From Teratosphaeria epicoccoides (lineage: Eukaryota; Ascomycota; Dothideomycetes; Mycosphaerellales; Teratosphaeriaceae), in the NCBI GenBank assembly GCA_021401465.1, contig JADDMT010000192.1, forward strand, positions 1-43,250: a DNA stretch of 43,250 nucleotides. Direction: 5' to 3'. Below, one piece after another: positions 19,987 to 29,437 of the stretch. The translations under genes were made by a program, and so were the position numbers. The notes beneath the pieces were generated by a model. The model was not told where the DNA came from, made no database searches, and saw nothing but the letters and a program-made list of their open reading frames with translations. Numbering within the stretch: the stretch's first letter is position 1; the number at the start of each line of letters is the position of its first letter.

Positions 19987-22900
19987 TTTATACTAATGTA
20001 GTCCTAGCAAATAATACTAGGACATTAGCTCTTATCGATAAGGGGTACTAATGCTACGCTACAATTAACGGAGACCTAGTAAAAGGTCTCGGCTTGAGCT
20101 TAATAAGCAAAGAGTCACGCATAGCGAGGGGCGCAACAGCGTCGATGCGAGACTCCGCGGTAGAAGGGTAGTCGCGTTCTAGATGGAAATCAAGGGGTTC
20201 TAGCAACTAGTGTACGCATACGTAGTAAAGGATCTAGCCTTCCCCCTAATACTAGGGAACTCCTAGAAGGCTCACAATAAAGTGCGGACCGTACTAGAAA
20301 GGCGTCAGTATTAGCATAGGAGAGCGGGACAGTAGATAGACGAAGGACAGAACTACCGAGAATACGAGGACCGCGGGAACTTTACCCGGGTATGCGCGAT
20401 TACGATAGCGGATGTCGCGGAGGCCTTAAAGGCAAAGGAATATCCGACGCTAGACGAGTTAAGAAAGGCGCTACCTCTAGAGCTTCAGCACATGGCTCCG
20501 CTATTCTGCTGCTAAGAAGCGGAAAAATTAGCGCCATACTACCCTAGCATTGACTACCGCATGGAACTCCGCGAAGGACTAGACGGATCCTAACCGGCTC
20601 TGCTATAGGGACCCCTATATAGCATGTCGAAGGAGGAACTACTTGTTTTAAGGAAGTCCTTAGACGAACTGTTAGGGAAGGGATTCATTCGGCCTACTAA
20701 CTTAGAGGCTACGGCTCCCGTGCTTTTTGTCCGGAAGCTAGGAGGAGGGCTCTAGTTCTGCTACGATTACCGCGCCCTTAACGCGATCACAAAGCAAGAT
20801 AGGTACCCCCTCCTGTTAATACTAGAGACCTTAAGGAACCTCACAGGCGCCTAGTAGCTCACTAAGGTAGACGTAGTGTCAGCCTTCTACTAAATCCGTA
20901 TAGCGAAAGGCCATGAGTACAAGATAGCCTTTCGCATGAGGTTTAGTTCATTTGAATAGCTAGTGTGTCCGTTCGGTTTATCTAGGGCTCTAGCAACGTT
21001 CTAACGATATATTAACACACTACTACGCGAGGAATTAGACGACTACGCCTCCGCGTACATAGACGACATTATCATATATAGCGGCAGTTCGCAAGAAGAC
21101 TATTTCGCTAAAGTAACGCGAGTACTCTAGAAGCTCTAGGACAGGGGCCTCTACCTTGACCCTAGGAAGAGCGAGTTTGCCAAAAAGGATATCAAGTACC
21201 TAGGGTTCATAATCCATGCTAACAGAAAAGGCGTAGGGACTAAGCTAGAGAAGGTAGAAGCCGTGCGTAACTAGGAGCAGCTAAAAACACAAAAGGAAGT
21301 CCGTAGATTCCTCGGCTTCGCTAACTACTACAGGATGTTCATCCTGAACTACTCGAAGACAGCTAGGCCCTTGACGGCGCTTATAGGGAAGGGCAGACCG
21401 TTCTCCTAGGGGGAACTCGAGGAGTCCGCGTTTAGAACGCTAAAAGCAAAGTTCTGTTTAGCGCTAGTCCTTTCTTAATAGAACCTAGAGCTGCCGACCT
21501 TTTTAGAGACTAACTGCAGCGGGTTTGCGTTAGGGGCAGCTCTCCTAGAAGAAAGCAATAGAGTCCGGAGACTAGTAGGCTTCTTCTCGCAGAAACTTAA
21601 TAAGGCGGAGATTAATTACGACATCCACGACAAGGAGATACTAGCCGTGATATCTAGCCTGAAGTTCTAGGGCCCCGAGCTGAAGTCATGTAGGCCCTTT
21701 ACTATTCTCATGGACTACAAAAACCTAGAGTACTTTATAGTCAAGCGACAGCTGTCCAAGCGTCAGATACGGTAGTATGAGACTCTCGCGCAATTCTAGT
21801 TTTCCCTAGTATATCGCCTAGGCGCTAAAGGAGTAGTCCTGGACGCGTTGTCGAGACGAGAACAGGACACGCTAGGGGCAGAAGATAAGGAATCACGGTT
21901 TAAGAGGTTTTTGGACCTGGAAGTCGTGGAGAGTTAGCCGGACCCTGTAGAGGAGAGCAGAGACGTCGTACCGATTACCTCGACCGGCCTGTTACCTACT
22001 ACTGTAGTAGAGAACAAACAGCAATTCGCTAACTCCGTAACCTCTAACTAGGAGCCTATTAGGCCGTTCTAGGACAGCACCCTTAATGACTTATAGGCAG
22101 CTACAGTAGAGAAAGACGAGCTGTACTCGATAGTGTTAAAAGTAGTAAAGAGCGGCTCCTAGGCGCTACTAGCCGGAGCGAGGCTGAAACTACAAGCGGG
22201 GGACTACAAGATCAACAAGAGGGGCTTCCTGCGATACCGCGACAAACTATAGGTCCTAGGAGCAAACGACAGTTAGCCTAAGGGCGAGACCTCGGACTCT
22301 AGGGACGAAAGCAACGACATGCTTAGGACGAAGCTCATTTAGTCTGTGTATGACGCTACAGTATACGGGCACCTAGGACAGGACGCCACGACGATGATCC
22401 TAGGGCGCGACTTCTACTAGCCGTTACTGTCTAAGCATGTTCGGCGGTTCCTAAGGAACTACGACTACTATAGTCGTAATAAGGTGTAGAGAGAGCATAA
22501 GCACAGACTACTAAAGCTATTACTAGTTCCCGACAGATTCTTCTAGGAGATCTTAATAGACTTTATAACAGACCTACCTAATTCTAAGGGATGTTAATAC
22601 CTATAGGTTATTAAGGATTACCTATGCAAGTACGTAGTTTTGCAGGTAATGCCTAGCATGAAAGCAGAGGAATACGCGGAGAAGTTCATAGATTACTAGG
22701 CCTAGTACCATAGAATGCTAACGGCTATTACGAGCGACTAGGGCACTAACTAGACTAGCACCTTCTAGACGACCTTCTGTAAAGGAATAGGCGTGTCCTA
22801 GCGGTTAAGCTCCGCGTACTACCTACAAATAAACAGAGGCCCTAAACGCCTGAACTAAGAGGTACAAGCGTGCCTCCGGAACTATATCAACTATAAGTAA

Positions 22901-23791
22901 TCCGACTAGAAGCGATGGCTCCCCGTGGCTTAACTAGCGCTAAACAGGAGGTATCATTCGGGAATTAGCATGAGCCCCTTCTTCGCTCCCTATAGCTACA
23001 AAGCATAGGGCCCCGTACCTTTAACTAAGGACCCCGTAGGGCCTAGCCTGTTAAAAGCAGCCGAGAGGGCAAGGGCGTTTATAGGAAAGATCCAGGACAT
23101 AACAGGAATCTGCTAAGTAACAATAGCGGCTTCTGTGTAAGAGTAGGAGGAGTCCGCTAATAAACGCCGAAACCCCGCCCTAATTTATAAAGTTAGTAAC
23201 AAGGTCTAGCTAGATCTACAGAACTACACTACAGAGAGACCTAAGAAAAGCTTGGACGCTAAGCATGCGAAGTACATAGTAGCCGAAGTATTATCACTAG
23301 TCTCTATCTGCTTGACTAGGCTCCTAAATAATATATACATAGTGTTCTATACTAACCTACTAAGACTAGCGGGCAAGGACCCTATGCCTAGGCAGGAGAA
23401 CGACGACGAACAGCCGGACCCCCTTTTGTTTGAGTCGCACAAGGAGTAGTTAGTAGAGGAGGTACTCTGCGCGAGGGACAAGAGAAGGGGAAGAGGACGC
23501 GAGGTCCTAGTGAAATGGTTAGGGTACTACAAACCTACATAGGAGCCCCTAGAAAACCTAATAGACACTGAAGTAATAGACCGCTTCGAGTAGGCTTAGG
23601 GAAGCGCGGAGAACAACGACGGCCCTAGAGAGAGGTAGGACAAGAAGAAAAAGGAAACGAGATGTAGGACTTAGCAAAGGGAGTCTAGCATTCGTAATAA
23701 GGAGTACAGGCGTTTAAGAAGGACAAAAGTTAGAGGGGGAAAATTGACATTAGGTAACTATATATACAACAAAAGAAAAAACCCCCCCTAG
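19971..23791 (+). pseudogene. pol of A1 (PR-RT-RH-IN-chromodomain)
   Basis: Domains in order: protease with ALID near 20030 (active Asp kept); reverse transcriptase from about 20640 to 21220 with the catalytic YIDD at about 21056 (Met changed to Ile); RNase H from about 21480; integrase with a His/Cys zinc region near 22360-22490, then an IDFITDLP core motif near 22557 and further core motifs to about 22900; and a chromodomain VLVKWLGYYKPT near 23505-23590. A basic tail ends at TAG 23789. Compared with A2, one base is missing near 20167, which shifts the frame after protease. Stops at Gln/Trp codons are pervasive. The copy is dead but domain order is complete. Confidence 0.85.
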
Positions 23792-23832
23792 CTGCGGGCC
23801 CCTACGCCGAGGATAGAGGACCCTAGCGACAA

Positions 23833-24620
23833 TCATGCGGGATTGTCACTAGGGGCCCCGCTAGCCCGCCGTCCGAGGGGCCCTCGCCAGACCCCCTAGA
23901 CCCGCTAACTAGGCTGCTGTCAGAGTCCCTGGCCTCTTAGTCGGGGCCCTGCGCAGCAGCGCCAGACTGACGCCGACGAGGGCTCTCGCCCTTACTAGCA
24001 ACGTTCTCCCGCTGCCTACCTAAGGTAAGCGCTAGTAGAACGCCCCTAGACCTTCCGAACCGTTAGCGTGCAGAAACACATAGAGTACAGGATGAACTCA
24101 CAGGAGGCCCTGCTAGGCGACAGCGGCACCTACGGTCCCCATGACCTCCTAGGCTACGACGCTGCTCGAGGTTAGCGGCGTAATCATGGAGGACACTAAT
24201 AGAAAATACCCGGACAGTAGACCCGCTAACTACAAAGGCCCTAAGGCCCTCTAGGCCTTAAGGACCTTCGCTAGGTCGTTATGCGCGGCGGCGCTGTCGC
24301 GATGTTAGCCGTGCAAAACCCCCTAGGGAGCGGGTCATACCTGTTAGCGTCCTAGGGAAGTCTAGGAGGCATAGGAGACATAGGCGAGGGCGGGGCTAGC
24401 TAGGTTAGCGGAGCATTTTGCGCGGACACTAAGTAACGCGTATAGGGCTTTGCAGTTTAAGCGCTTGCTAGCGTAGCGCTAGCAGGCGCGGGCTCAGGTA
24501 GACTAGACAGATTTATTAGCTAAAGCTAGGCACAATGACAAGGACTCTAGAACATACTAATTGTAGGACGCAATCTACGCCCTAGAGGGCGCAGTCGACG
24601 TAGTAGATAGTAGGGGCTAT
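23833..24620 (-). pseudogene. Antisense spliced gene of A1, degraded cysteine-cluster protein
   Basis: This is collinear with the A2 antisense gene. The start codon reads ATA (24620-24618), a TG-to-TA change of the ATG kept in A2. Intron 1 (24557-24503, 55 nt) has a GTATGT donor, a GCTAAT branch and a CTAG acceptor. Intron 2 (24209-24162, 48 nt) has GTATTT, CGCTAAC and an unmutated GAGCAG acceptor. Removing intron 1 joins the start to the cysteine-containing frame (C-x2-Y-x6-C ... C). Tyr at the second position is explained by TGC-to-TAC. A TGA at 23835-23833 is shared with A2, but the reading frame of the last exon is unresolved. The gene is tail-to-tail with pol, about 40 bp apart. Function unknown; Zn2Cys6-like by spacing only. 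Confidence 0.5.
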
Positions 24621-24745
24621 CTAGTTCCGGTTAGTATCGCCTAGAATCCCGGAGGAAAGGCTAGAAGGTAGGAGAAAGAGGGGGGGGCTTACGGTTTAAG
24701 GTAAGCATGTGAGAGAAAGGAAGCAAGAGCGATAGCGAAGGGCGC

Positions 24746-24753
24746 TTTTTATA
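24746..24753 (-). promoter_or_regulatory. TATA box for the A1 antisense gene
   Basis: The minus strand reads TATAAAAA, 126 nt upstream of the antisense start. The same box is present in A2 (34228-34221) at a similar distance. It points away from the LTR promoter, so it fits an independent antisense promoter. Confidence 0.55.
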
Positions 24754-25075
24754 CAGTAAGGGACGTACTAGCACGGGCCTAGGAGCGCCCCTATAATGGC
24801 TTAGATAGCGATGAATAGAAGTGAAGTGAAGAGAGGTAGGAAAGTAAAGTAGACTTGAATAAGCGAAGTAGAGTCTAGGAACCCGGCAAGACCGGTTAGA
24901 GGCCGGGCTGTAGGCACAGGAGAACAGGGAGCGTAAGAAGTGAAGTGAAGTAGACTTAGACAAGTAGAGTAGACTTAGACAAGAGAAGTGAAGTTAGGAA
25001 GCCGTGTCAGCCTGGCCGCAATCTGGACTTTATGTGCTAGAAGGAAACTGACGGATTCCTTGCTGTGAACAAGAA
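24754..25075. other. Gene-free antisense upstream region of A1
   Basis: This lies between the antisense TATA box and the poly-G tract. It contains GAAGT/AGACTT-rich imperfect repeats and two copies of a 19-bp unit (24950-24987). The minus-strand ORFs here (24661-24963, 24975-25211) look like repeat-derived chance frames. Confidence 0.6.
24950..24987. repeat. 19-bp tandem repeat, two copies (A1)
   Basis: Units begin GTAGACTTAGACAAG. The equivalent place in A2 has three units (34426-34482), so copy number differs between elements. It is located upstream of the antisense gene's TATA box. Confidence 0.8.
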
Positions 25076-25095
25076 GGGGGGGGGGGGGGGGGGGG
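25076..25095 (+). other. Poly-G polypurine tract of A1 (20 G)
   Basis: A run of 20 G starts 25 nt upstream of the 3' LTR, followed by TAATG. A2 has 21 G in the same place. This is the expected position of the plus-strand primer; a pure G run is unusual. Confidence 0.6.
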
Positions 25096-25100
25096 TAATG

Positions 25101-25265
25101 TGAAGGGCGAGGCCCTAAGTCTTGGCACAGGCTAGGGCCTGTGCGACGCGACCCCTGACGAGGCCGGCTATAAAAGACCGGACAGCTAGCAGATAGTCCC
25201 TCTCTCCCCATCGTACTTGTTGAATACTACATGAACCCCTGTGTATACGCTGTTTACCCGTGACA
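25101..25265 (+). repeat. Family A LTR (3' LTR of A1), 165 bp
   Basis: It has full family A LTR structure: TGAAGGGCGAGG start, TATAAAAG near 25170, ATCGTACTT self-priming 9-mer near 25212, GTGACA end. Confidence 0.9.
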
Positions 25266-25569
25266 CTAGGAATCCCGAATTTCGAGTAGTTTCATATATA
25301 AATCTAAAGTGTATAGTATTCATATGCATAGAGTCATACCCTCTATTACTAGCGGCTTAGATGTGTAGCGTAGACGTAGTAGGAGTGCTACTAGTATACT
25401 ACTAGCAGTCGTTGTCTGTCGATTGTAAGGGTTTAAAACGTGTAGTAGCGATCTATAGGTCGGACCTTAACGCAGCAGTAGTAGACGTACCGCTAGTATA
25501 CTACTAGCATTTAGTAGTCGTCAAGTACATTCGAACGGACGAGATGATCAGTGTTATGCATATACTCTA
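25266..25569. other. Gene-free stretch with short palindromes
   Basis: No gene is seen. A CTAGTATACTACTAGCA motif occurs twice (near 25390 and 25494); in the second copy GCTAGTA and TACTAGC flank TAC as a 7-bp stem. It lies downstream of the minus-strand gene ending at 25570. Confidence 0.5.
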
Positions 25570-26442
25570 TCAGATGAGGTGCTTATATAGTCGCTATCTA
25601 AAACGATACTGCTTGCGCACGACTACTAGCATTACTCTATCACAAGATTGTAGTTAAACCCTAGTTAATCTATCATCTTACGCTAGCCTGCGCAGCCTAT
25701 TCGATCCTATGCCTCTCTACTCGCCCTGATCATCGCGCATGGTATTAATGAAGTCGTCACTAGTCTGCTAACAGTTTATAGTCTACTCTCCGAATTAGCT
25801 CTATAGCGTAACCTAGTAAAATCTCATTGCCTCTGTTAATCACGCTAACTACATCAATCTAGTGCGACTAACCCTGCTAGTCGACTGCTGTTTTAAGTTG
25901 TCATCTAGTATCGTGATAGCGTCAGCAGGTACACTAAGAGTTACGCTACTCTTAATTTTGTTCACGGTCGATATAAGCAACCAAGGGTCGTCTTATTAGC
26001 CTTTGACAATAGGATTAGTAGTCACGAAGTCCCCTATAATCATGGCCTTATCTTTCGACCTGTAATCTAGCCTGATGAACCTAGCTATCTTGTTAAATCT
26101 GTCTAGGATGTGACTATTCTCTACTACCTACTAGAGATACTAGTCAAAGTTAGTACATGTTAGGCAAGGAAACAGTTACCTTACGCGCATAGGCTCGAGT
26201 ATCCTGTTCCTATATGCGTGTCTTAAGTGCTACAATTATTAGGACCCTAGCGTCTAGATCATGCCTGCTATAGATAGTGTCGTAGCGGACTAGAAGATAG
26301 ACAATGCGGCGTCGCATATACGACGGCTATAGCTATGGCGATAAGGTGCGAAAAGCGCGGAAGGGTCTGCCGCATCTTTCATCTGAAGTTAGCCAAGAGA
26401 CTAACGAGTATAAACAACGCGTGTTTCGAGTAATCCTGACAT
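25570..26442 (-). pseudogene. Unrecognised decayed gene (minus), divergent partner
   Basis: One frame runs from ATG 26442 to TGA 25572-25570 (290 codons). Its internal stops are almost all TAG/TAA at Gln/Trp-like positions, as expected of a real gene hit by RIP. The product is mixed helical, with a FIRLDYRSKDKAMII segment near the middle and charged ends. I do not recognise a domain. The frame stays open upstream of 26442, overlapping the divergent gene, so the start is uncertain. It could belong to a DNA transposon together with its neighbours. Confidence 0.45.
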
Positions 26443-26482
26443 CTGTAATTCAAACAGACACGATATAGGCACAGCCTGAACG

Positions 26483-27208
26483 ATGAGTGTGCGTGTTTCC
26501 TCGACAAGAACCTCTAAGACCTAGCGCGGCACGATTCACAAACCTAAGGCGCTATAACAGCAGAGCATAGGCACGATTAAAGTAGGCCTTATACTTTAAC
26601 ATGACGATTACCTACGCCTGTACGCTGCGTTAGAAGAACGGATAGAGCAGCTTAGCCTACTTGGCCGAATTACGCGGTCGATAGCAGCAAAGGAGCGCAT
26701 GTTCTAGGAAACGAGCGCCTTCTTTAGTAGTAGCAGGGAATTGTAACTCAAATTCCTGGCGATAGCAGAGGCGTTGCAGACACGAGTAGGGGAGGTTAGT
26801 TTTCGGCATCTACTATACAAGATATCGTCAAACTATTAGTGGCAGACAGTCTAGAAGTCGACAATTACCTAGGGTTAACACGAAGGTAGTATGGCTGTTA
26901 TAGTTTAAACGCGGCTCGAAGGCCTTTAGAACAATACGTACAGGATATTCTCTCGCATGTAGAACGAATCTCACTACTATATACGTAGGATCTACTACAG
27001 AGCAACTACATCCGTTAGGCTGTGTCGTACAGGCAGACGTGCTATATAGCGCAGATGTTTCGTGGTACCTATACTAGCTATCATTAAAGAATTAATGCTA
27101 ACCGAGGCTAGTTCTACTAGCGGTATTTTAATAGCATACCGCTAGCAAGCTAAAAGTACTGCTGGCTAATAGGGAAGCGTAATTTCAGGGGTAGCCGAAT
27201 TCAGATGA
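26483..27208 (+). pseudogene. Unrecognised decayed gene (plus), divergent partner
   Basis: ATG 26483 to TGA 27206 gives 241 codons in one frame, interrupted only by TAG/TAA that fit mutated Gln or Trp codons. The N-terminal half is helical and charged (HDDYLRLYAALEERIEQL). The C-terminal half is Arg/Tyr-rich. It starts 41 bp from the minus-strand gene, so a shared promoter would be very compact, or one start lies further inside. No family was recognised. Confidence 0.4.
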
Positions 27209-27425
27209 CGCTTGTGCGTCACAAGATACTATAAACATCGCGTCCCCTCCTTCTTCTGCATTAATAGACGCCACGTAGCTACATTAGACAGTAACTCGCA
27301 GTATGTGCATATTTATATGCTATAGATATTATCCTTTACTGACCTGCTACTAGACCTACAGAACTAAGAAGGATATACCGCGCTCTGTTCTCTGCCGATC
27401 CTTTAAGTCGCGTCCTTCTTTAATT
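27209..27425. promoter_or_regulatory. Probable promoter/5' UTR of the 27426 gene
   Basis: This non-coding interval directly follows a TGACGC/GCGTCA inverted repeat (27206-27221), a CRE/ATF-like palindrome. It carries CT-rich sequence near 27245 and ends just before an ATG. The promoter role is inferred from position. Confidence 0.3.
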
Positions 27426-27963
27426 ATGCCTTTAAAGAAAGACAGACAACAGAGGTCACGTTCCACGTCATCTGGCGGCAGTTCGAATTACGATCTAGCG
27501 AATGATTTAGAAGACCTGCCAAGCAACAATGGCGATAGTGTAGACGACAGCAACGAGGAGATAGCTAACTAGGAGCATGAGGATTTTACAGTGCCTAAAG
27601 CCTATACAAAGGCGACTAATGTAAGAAGCTACCTGCATATGGCGGCTATGCTAACATGCATATAGACGACGACATACTAGTCACGAAGAGACTAGACGTA
27701 TAAGCGGTCATCCTTACTACTAAGGCGGAATCGGCCGTACAAGAGGCTTCGGTCATTGTCTCGCGACGCGCGACGAGATAGTAGCAAACCTAAGAATAAC
27801 AGGGTAAAGACATAGCAGCCAAGCATCTGTTAAGGCTATTATAATAGCCGACCTACTAATCACAGGAGCGATGGCAACAGTCAAAACTGCCGTAATAGCG
27901 AGTCTCGTAGCCGCTAGGGCGATAGTAGTAGTCAAAGTTAGTCTAGGAGCTAGTCGAGTAGTA
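27426..27963 (+). pseudogene. Ser/Arg-rich gene with one intron, cut by A2
   Basis: ATG 27426 opens a 65-codon exon, acidic and Ser/Asn-rich (residues 10-45). A 45-nt intron follows (27621-27665: GTAAGA donor, TGCTAAC branch, ATAG acceptor). Without splicing the frame ends at the acceptor TAG. With splicing it continues as an Arg/Ser-rich stretch with stops only at Gln/Trp-like positions until the A2 LTR at 27964. The C-terminus is lost. The RS-rich composition resembles splicing-factor-like or nuclear proteins, but composition alone does not assign function. Right of A2 lies element D3, not the rest of this gene, so the locus is rearranged. Confidence 0.5.
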
Positions 27964-28123
27964 TGAAGGGCGAGGCCCTGAGTCTTGGCACAGGCTAGGG
28001 CCTGTGCGACCCCTGACGAGGCCGGCTATAAAAGACCGGACAGCTAGCAGATAGTCCTTCTCTCCCTATCGTACTTGTTAAATACTACATGAACCCCTGT
28101 GTATACGCTGTTTACCCGCGACA
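27964..28123 (+). repeat. Family A LTR (5' LTR of A2), 160 bp
   Basis: Family A LTR with one fewer 5-bp unit near 28008 (GTGCGACCCC instead of GTGCGACGCGACCCC). TATAAAAG is at about 28027 and the self-priming 9-mer at 28068-28076. Confidence 0.9.
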
Positions 28124-28125
28124 TT

Positions 28126-28134
28126 AAGTACGAT
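28126..28134 (+). promoter_or_regulatory. Self-priming primer-binding site, A2
   Basis: AAGTACGAT is complementary to ATCGTACTT at 28068-28076, 2 nt after the LTR. The LTR 9-mer lies about 41 nt downstream of TATAAAAG, a plausible transcription start. Confidence 0.65.
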
Positions 28135-28144
28135 CAATTTCACT

Positions 28145-29437
28145 ATAGAAAGGCCGTCCCCTAGCCAATTAACCCCGGTGTCCGAAGGATCCACGAACGA
28201 GGAAGCGTTAGCAGAAATGCGCCGTGTCGTCGAGGGAATGCACACCTAGTAACAGCAAATTATGGCCGAGCTAACAGCCACGAGGGCCGCGTTAAATGAA
28301 TCGCAGTCCTGACAGCGACAGAACCTAGGCGTCCTGTCGGAGGAGCTACTAAAGACCCTCGCGGACGCGCTAGCCGTAGCAACGCGTGCGAACTCCATCA
28401 TAGAACCGACAGGACCCCGAGAATAGAGGCTACTAACGTAGGACAGAAAAGCCGAATCGTTTAGGGATTACCTGCTCTGTATTAGGAGTTCGTTTAGGGC
28501 GCGCTCTAGGGTAAAACCCCCGATAGGCGTGGATTATTACTAGAACACAATCTACGACACCCTCCCCGCTCGCCAGCGCGCCCGGATGCGCCATTTCTGG
28601 GAGAAAGGAGGCCCGGACGGAGCGAAGGACCCTGAAGCTTTCCTCACGTAACTCGAGGCTATGTTCGCGGACAGCAACGAGACAGCGAGAGCTCTAGAAC
28701 AGCTCACGAACCTCTGACACGCGGCAGGCTAGCCATGGCACGAGCACTAGCTGGAATTCGACGAACTCCTGCTGTTAGCAGGAGGAGACTAGTAGACAGA
28801 TGACGTGAAGATCGGATACCTCAAGAATTCGTTTTCGAACCCCGCCAGGATGTACATGGCGAACGTGAGAGACAAGGGGGACTACTACGCGTTTGCAGAG
28901 GAGGTCGAAAGGGTCATGACAAACTCCGAGGCAACCGACTAGTTCAAGGCGGCCTATAGGAGGTAGTTAAGAGAAAAGAACAAGGACTCCGAAGGTATTC
29001 CTATAGCTGCCGTGTAGGTGCCTAACCCTAGAGTTGGATCCCGAATAGACGCGGATAGGGATACGGTCATGGCACCGACTCGTACTGCAGGAGACTAATA
29101 TGACAGCAAAGGACCCCGACAAAACAACAGGGGGAAACGACGCGCCAAATAGGTAGACGCTACGGAGAGAGAGAAACGCTAGGAGAATAACCTGTGCTAC
29201 CGCTACAGAGCGTCTAGACACTAAGTCAAGGGGTGTCCCTACGCCTCGGCTACACCCCTAGCCCGGATTAATACGACTAGAGTGTCGCTATTGCTAGAGG
29301 ACGATGGAATGGCAGAGGAACCTAGGAGGAACAACTCGGGAAAAGATTGACTCCCGCTCGGAGTCAGGAAGCGGGAGTAACGGAGACATTAGCAGAAGGA
29401 TAGGAGAGAGTTAAGGGATCTATGGACGGGAACCTGA
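28145..29437 (+). pseudogene. gag of A2
   Basis: The same 1293-nt length as gag of A1. The initiator is ATA at 28145, from ATG by RIP. The capsid-like centre is well conserved with A1. The C-terminal zinc knuckle (about 29192-29240) keeps its first Cys, His and last Cys; the second Cys reads Tyr. It ends at TGA 29435, overlapping pol in the -1 frame by 16 nt exactly as in A1, so the overlap is an ancestral property of the family. Confidence 0.8.

Larger units (their letters stand above)
18499..25265 (+). mobile_element. Complete chromovirus A1 with antisense accessory gene
   Basis: This is a family A Ty3/gypsy element of 6.8 kb. It has a 5' LTR (18499-18672), primer site (18675-18683), gag (18694-19986), pol in the -1 frame (19971-23791), an antisense spliced gene (24620-23833), a poly-G polypurine tract (25076-25095) and a 3' LTR (25101-25265). 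The flanking 5-mers (AGCTA and CTAGG) do not match, so no target duplication is seen. It is heavily RIP-mutated. Confidence 0.9.

Noticed and set aside
24661..25211. Minus-strand ORFs 24661-24963 and 24975-25211
   Set aside because: They arise from GAAGT-rich repeats, the poly-G tract and the LTR of A1, and the protein is low complexity. A2 does not preserve them.
26440..26565. Upstream extension of the minus-strand gene over the divergent plus-strand gene
   Set aside because: The frame is open but overlaps the better supported plus-strand reading; the internal ATG at 26442 was kept as the start, with low certainty.
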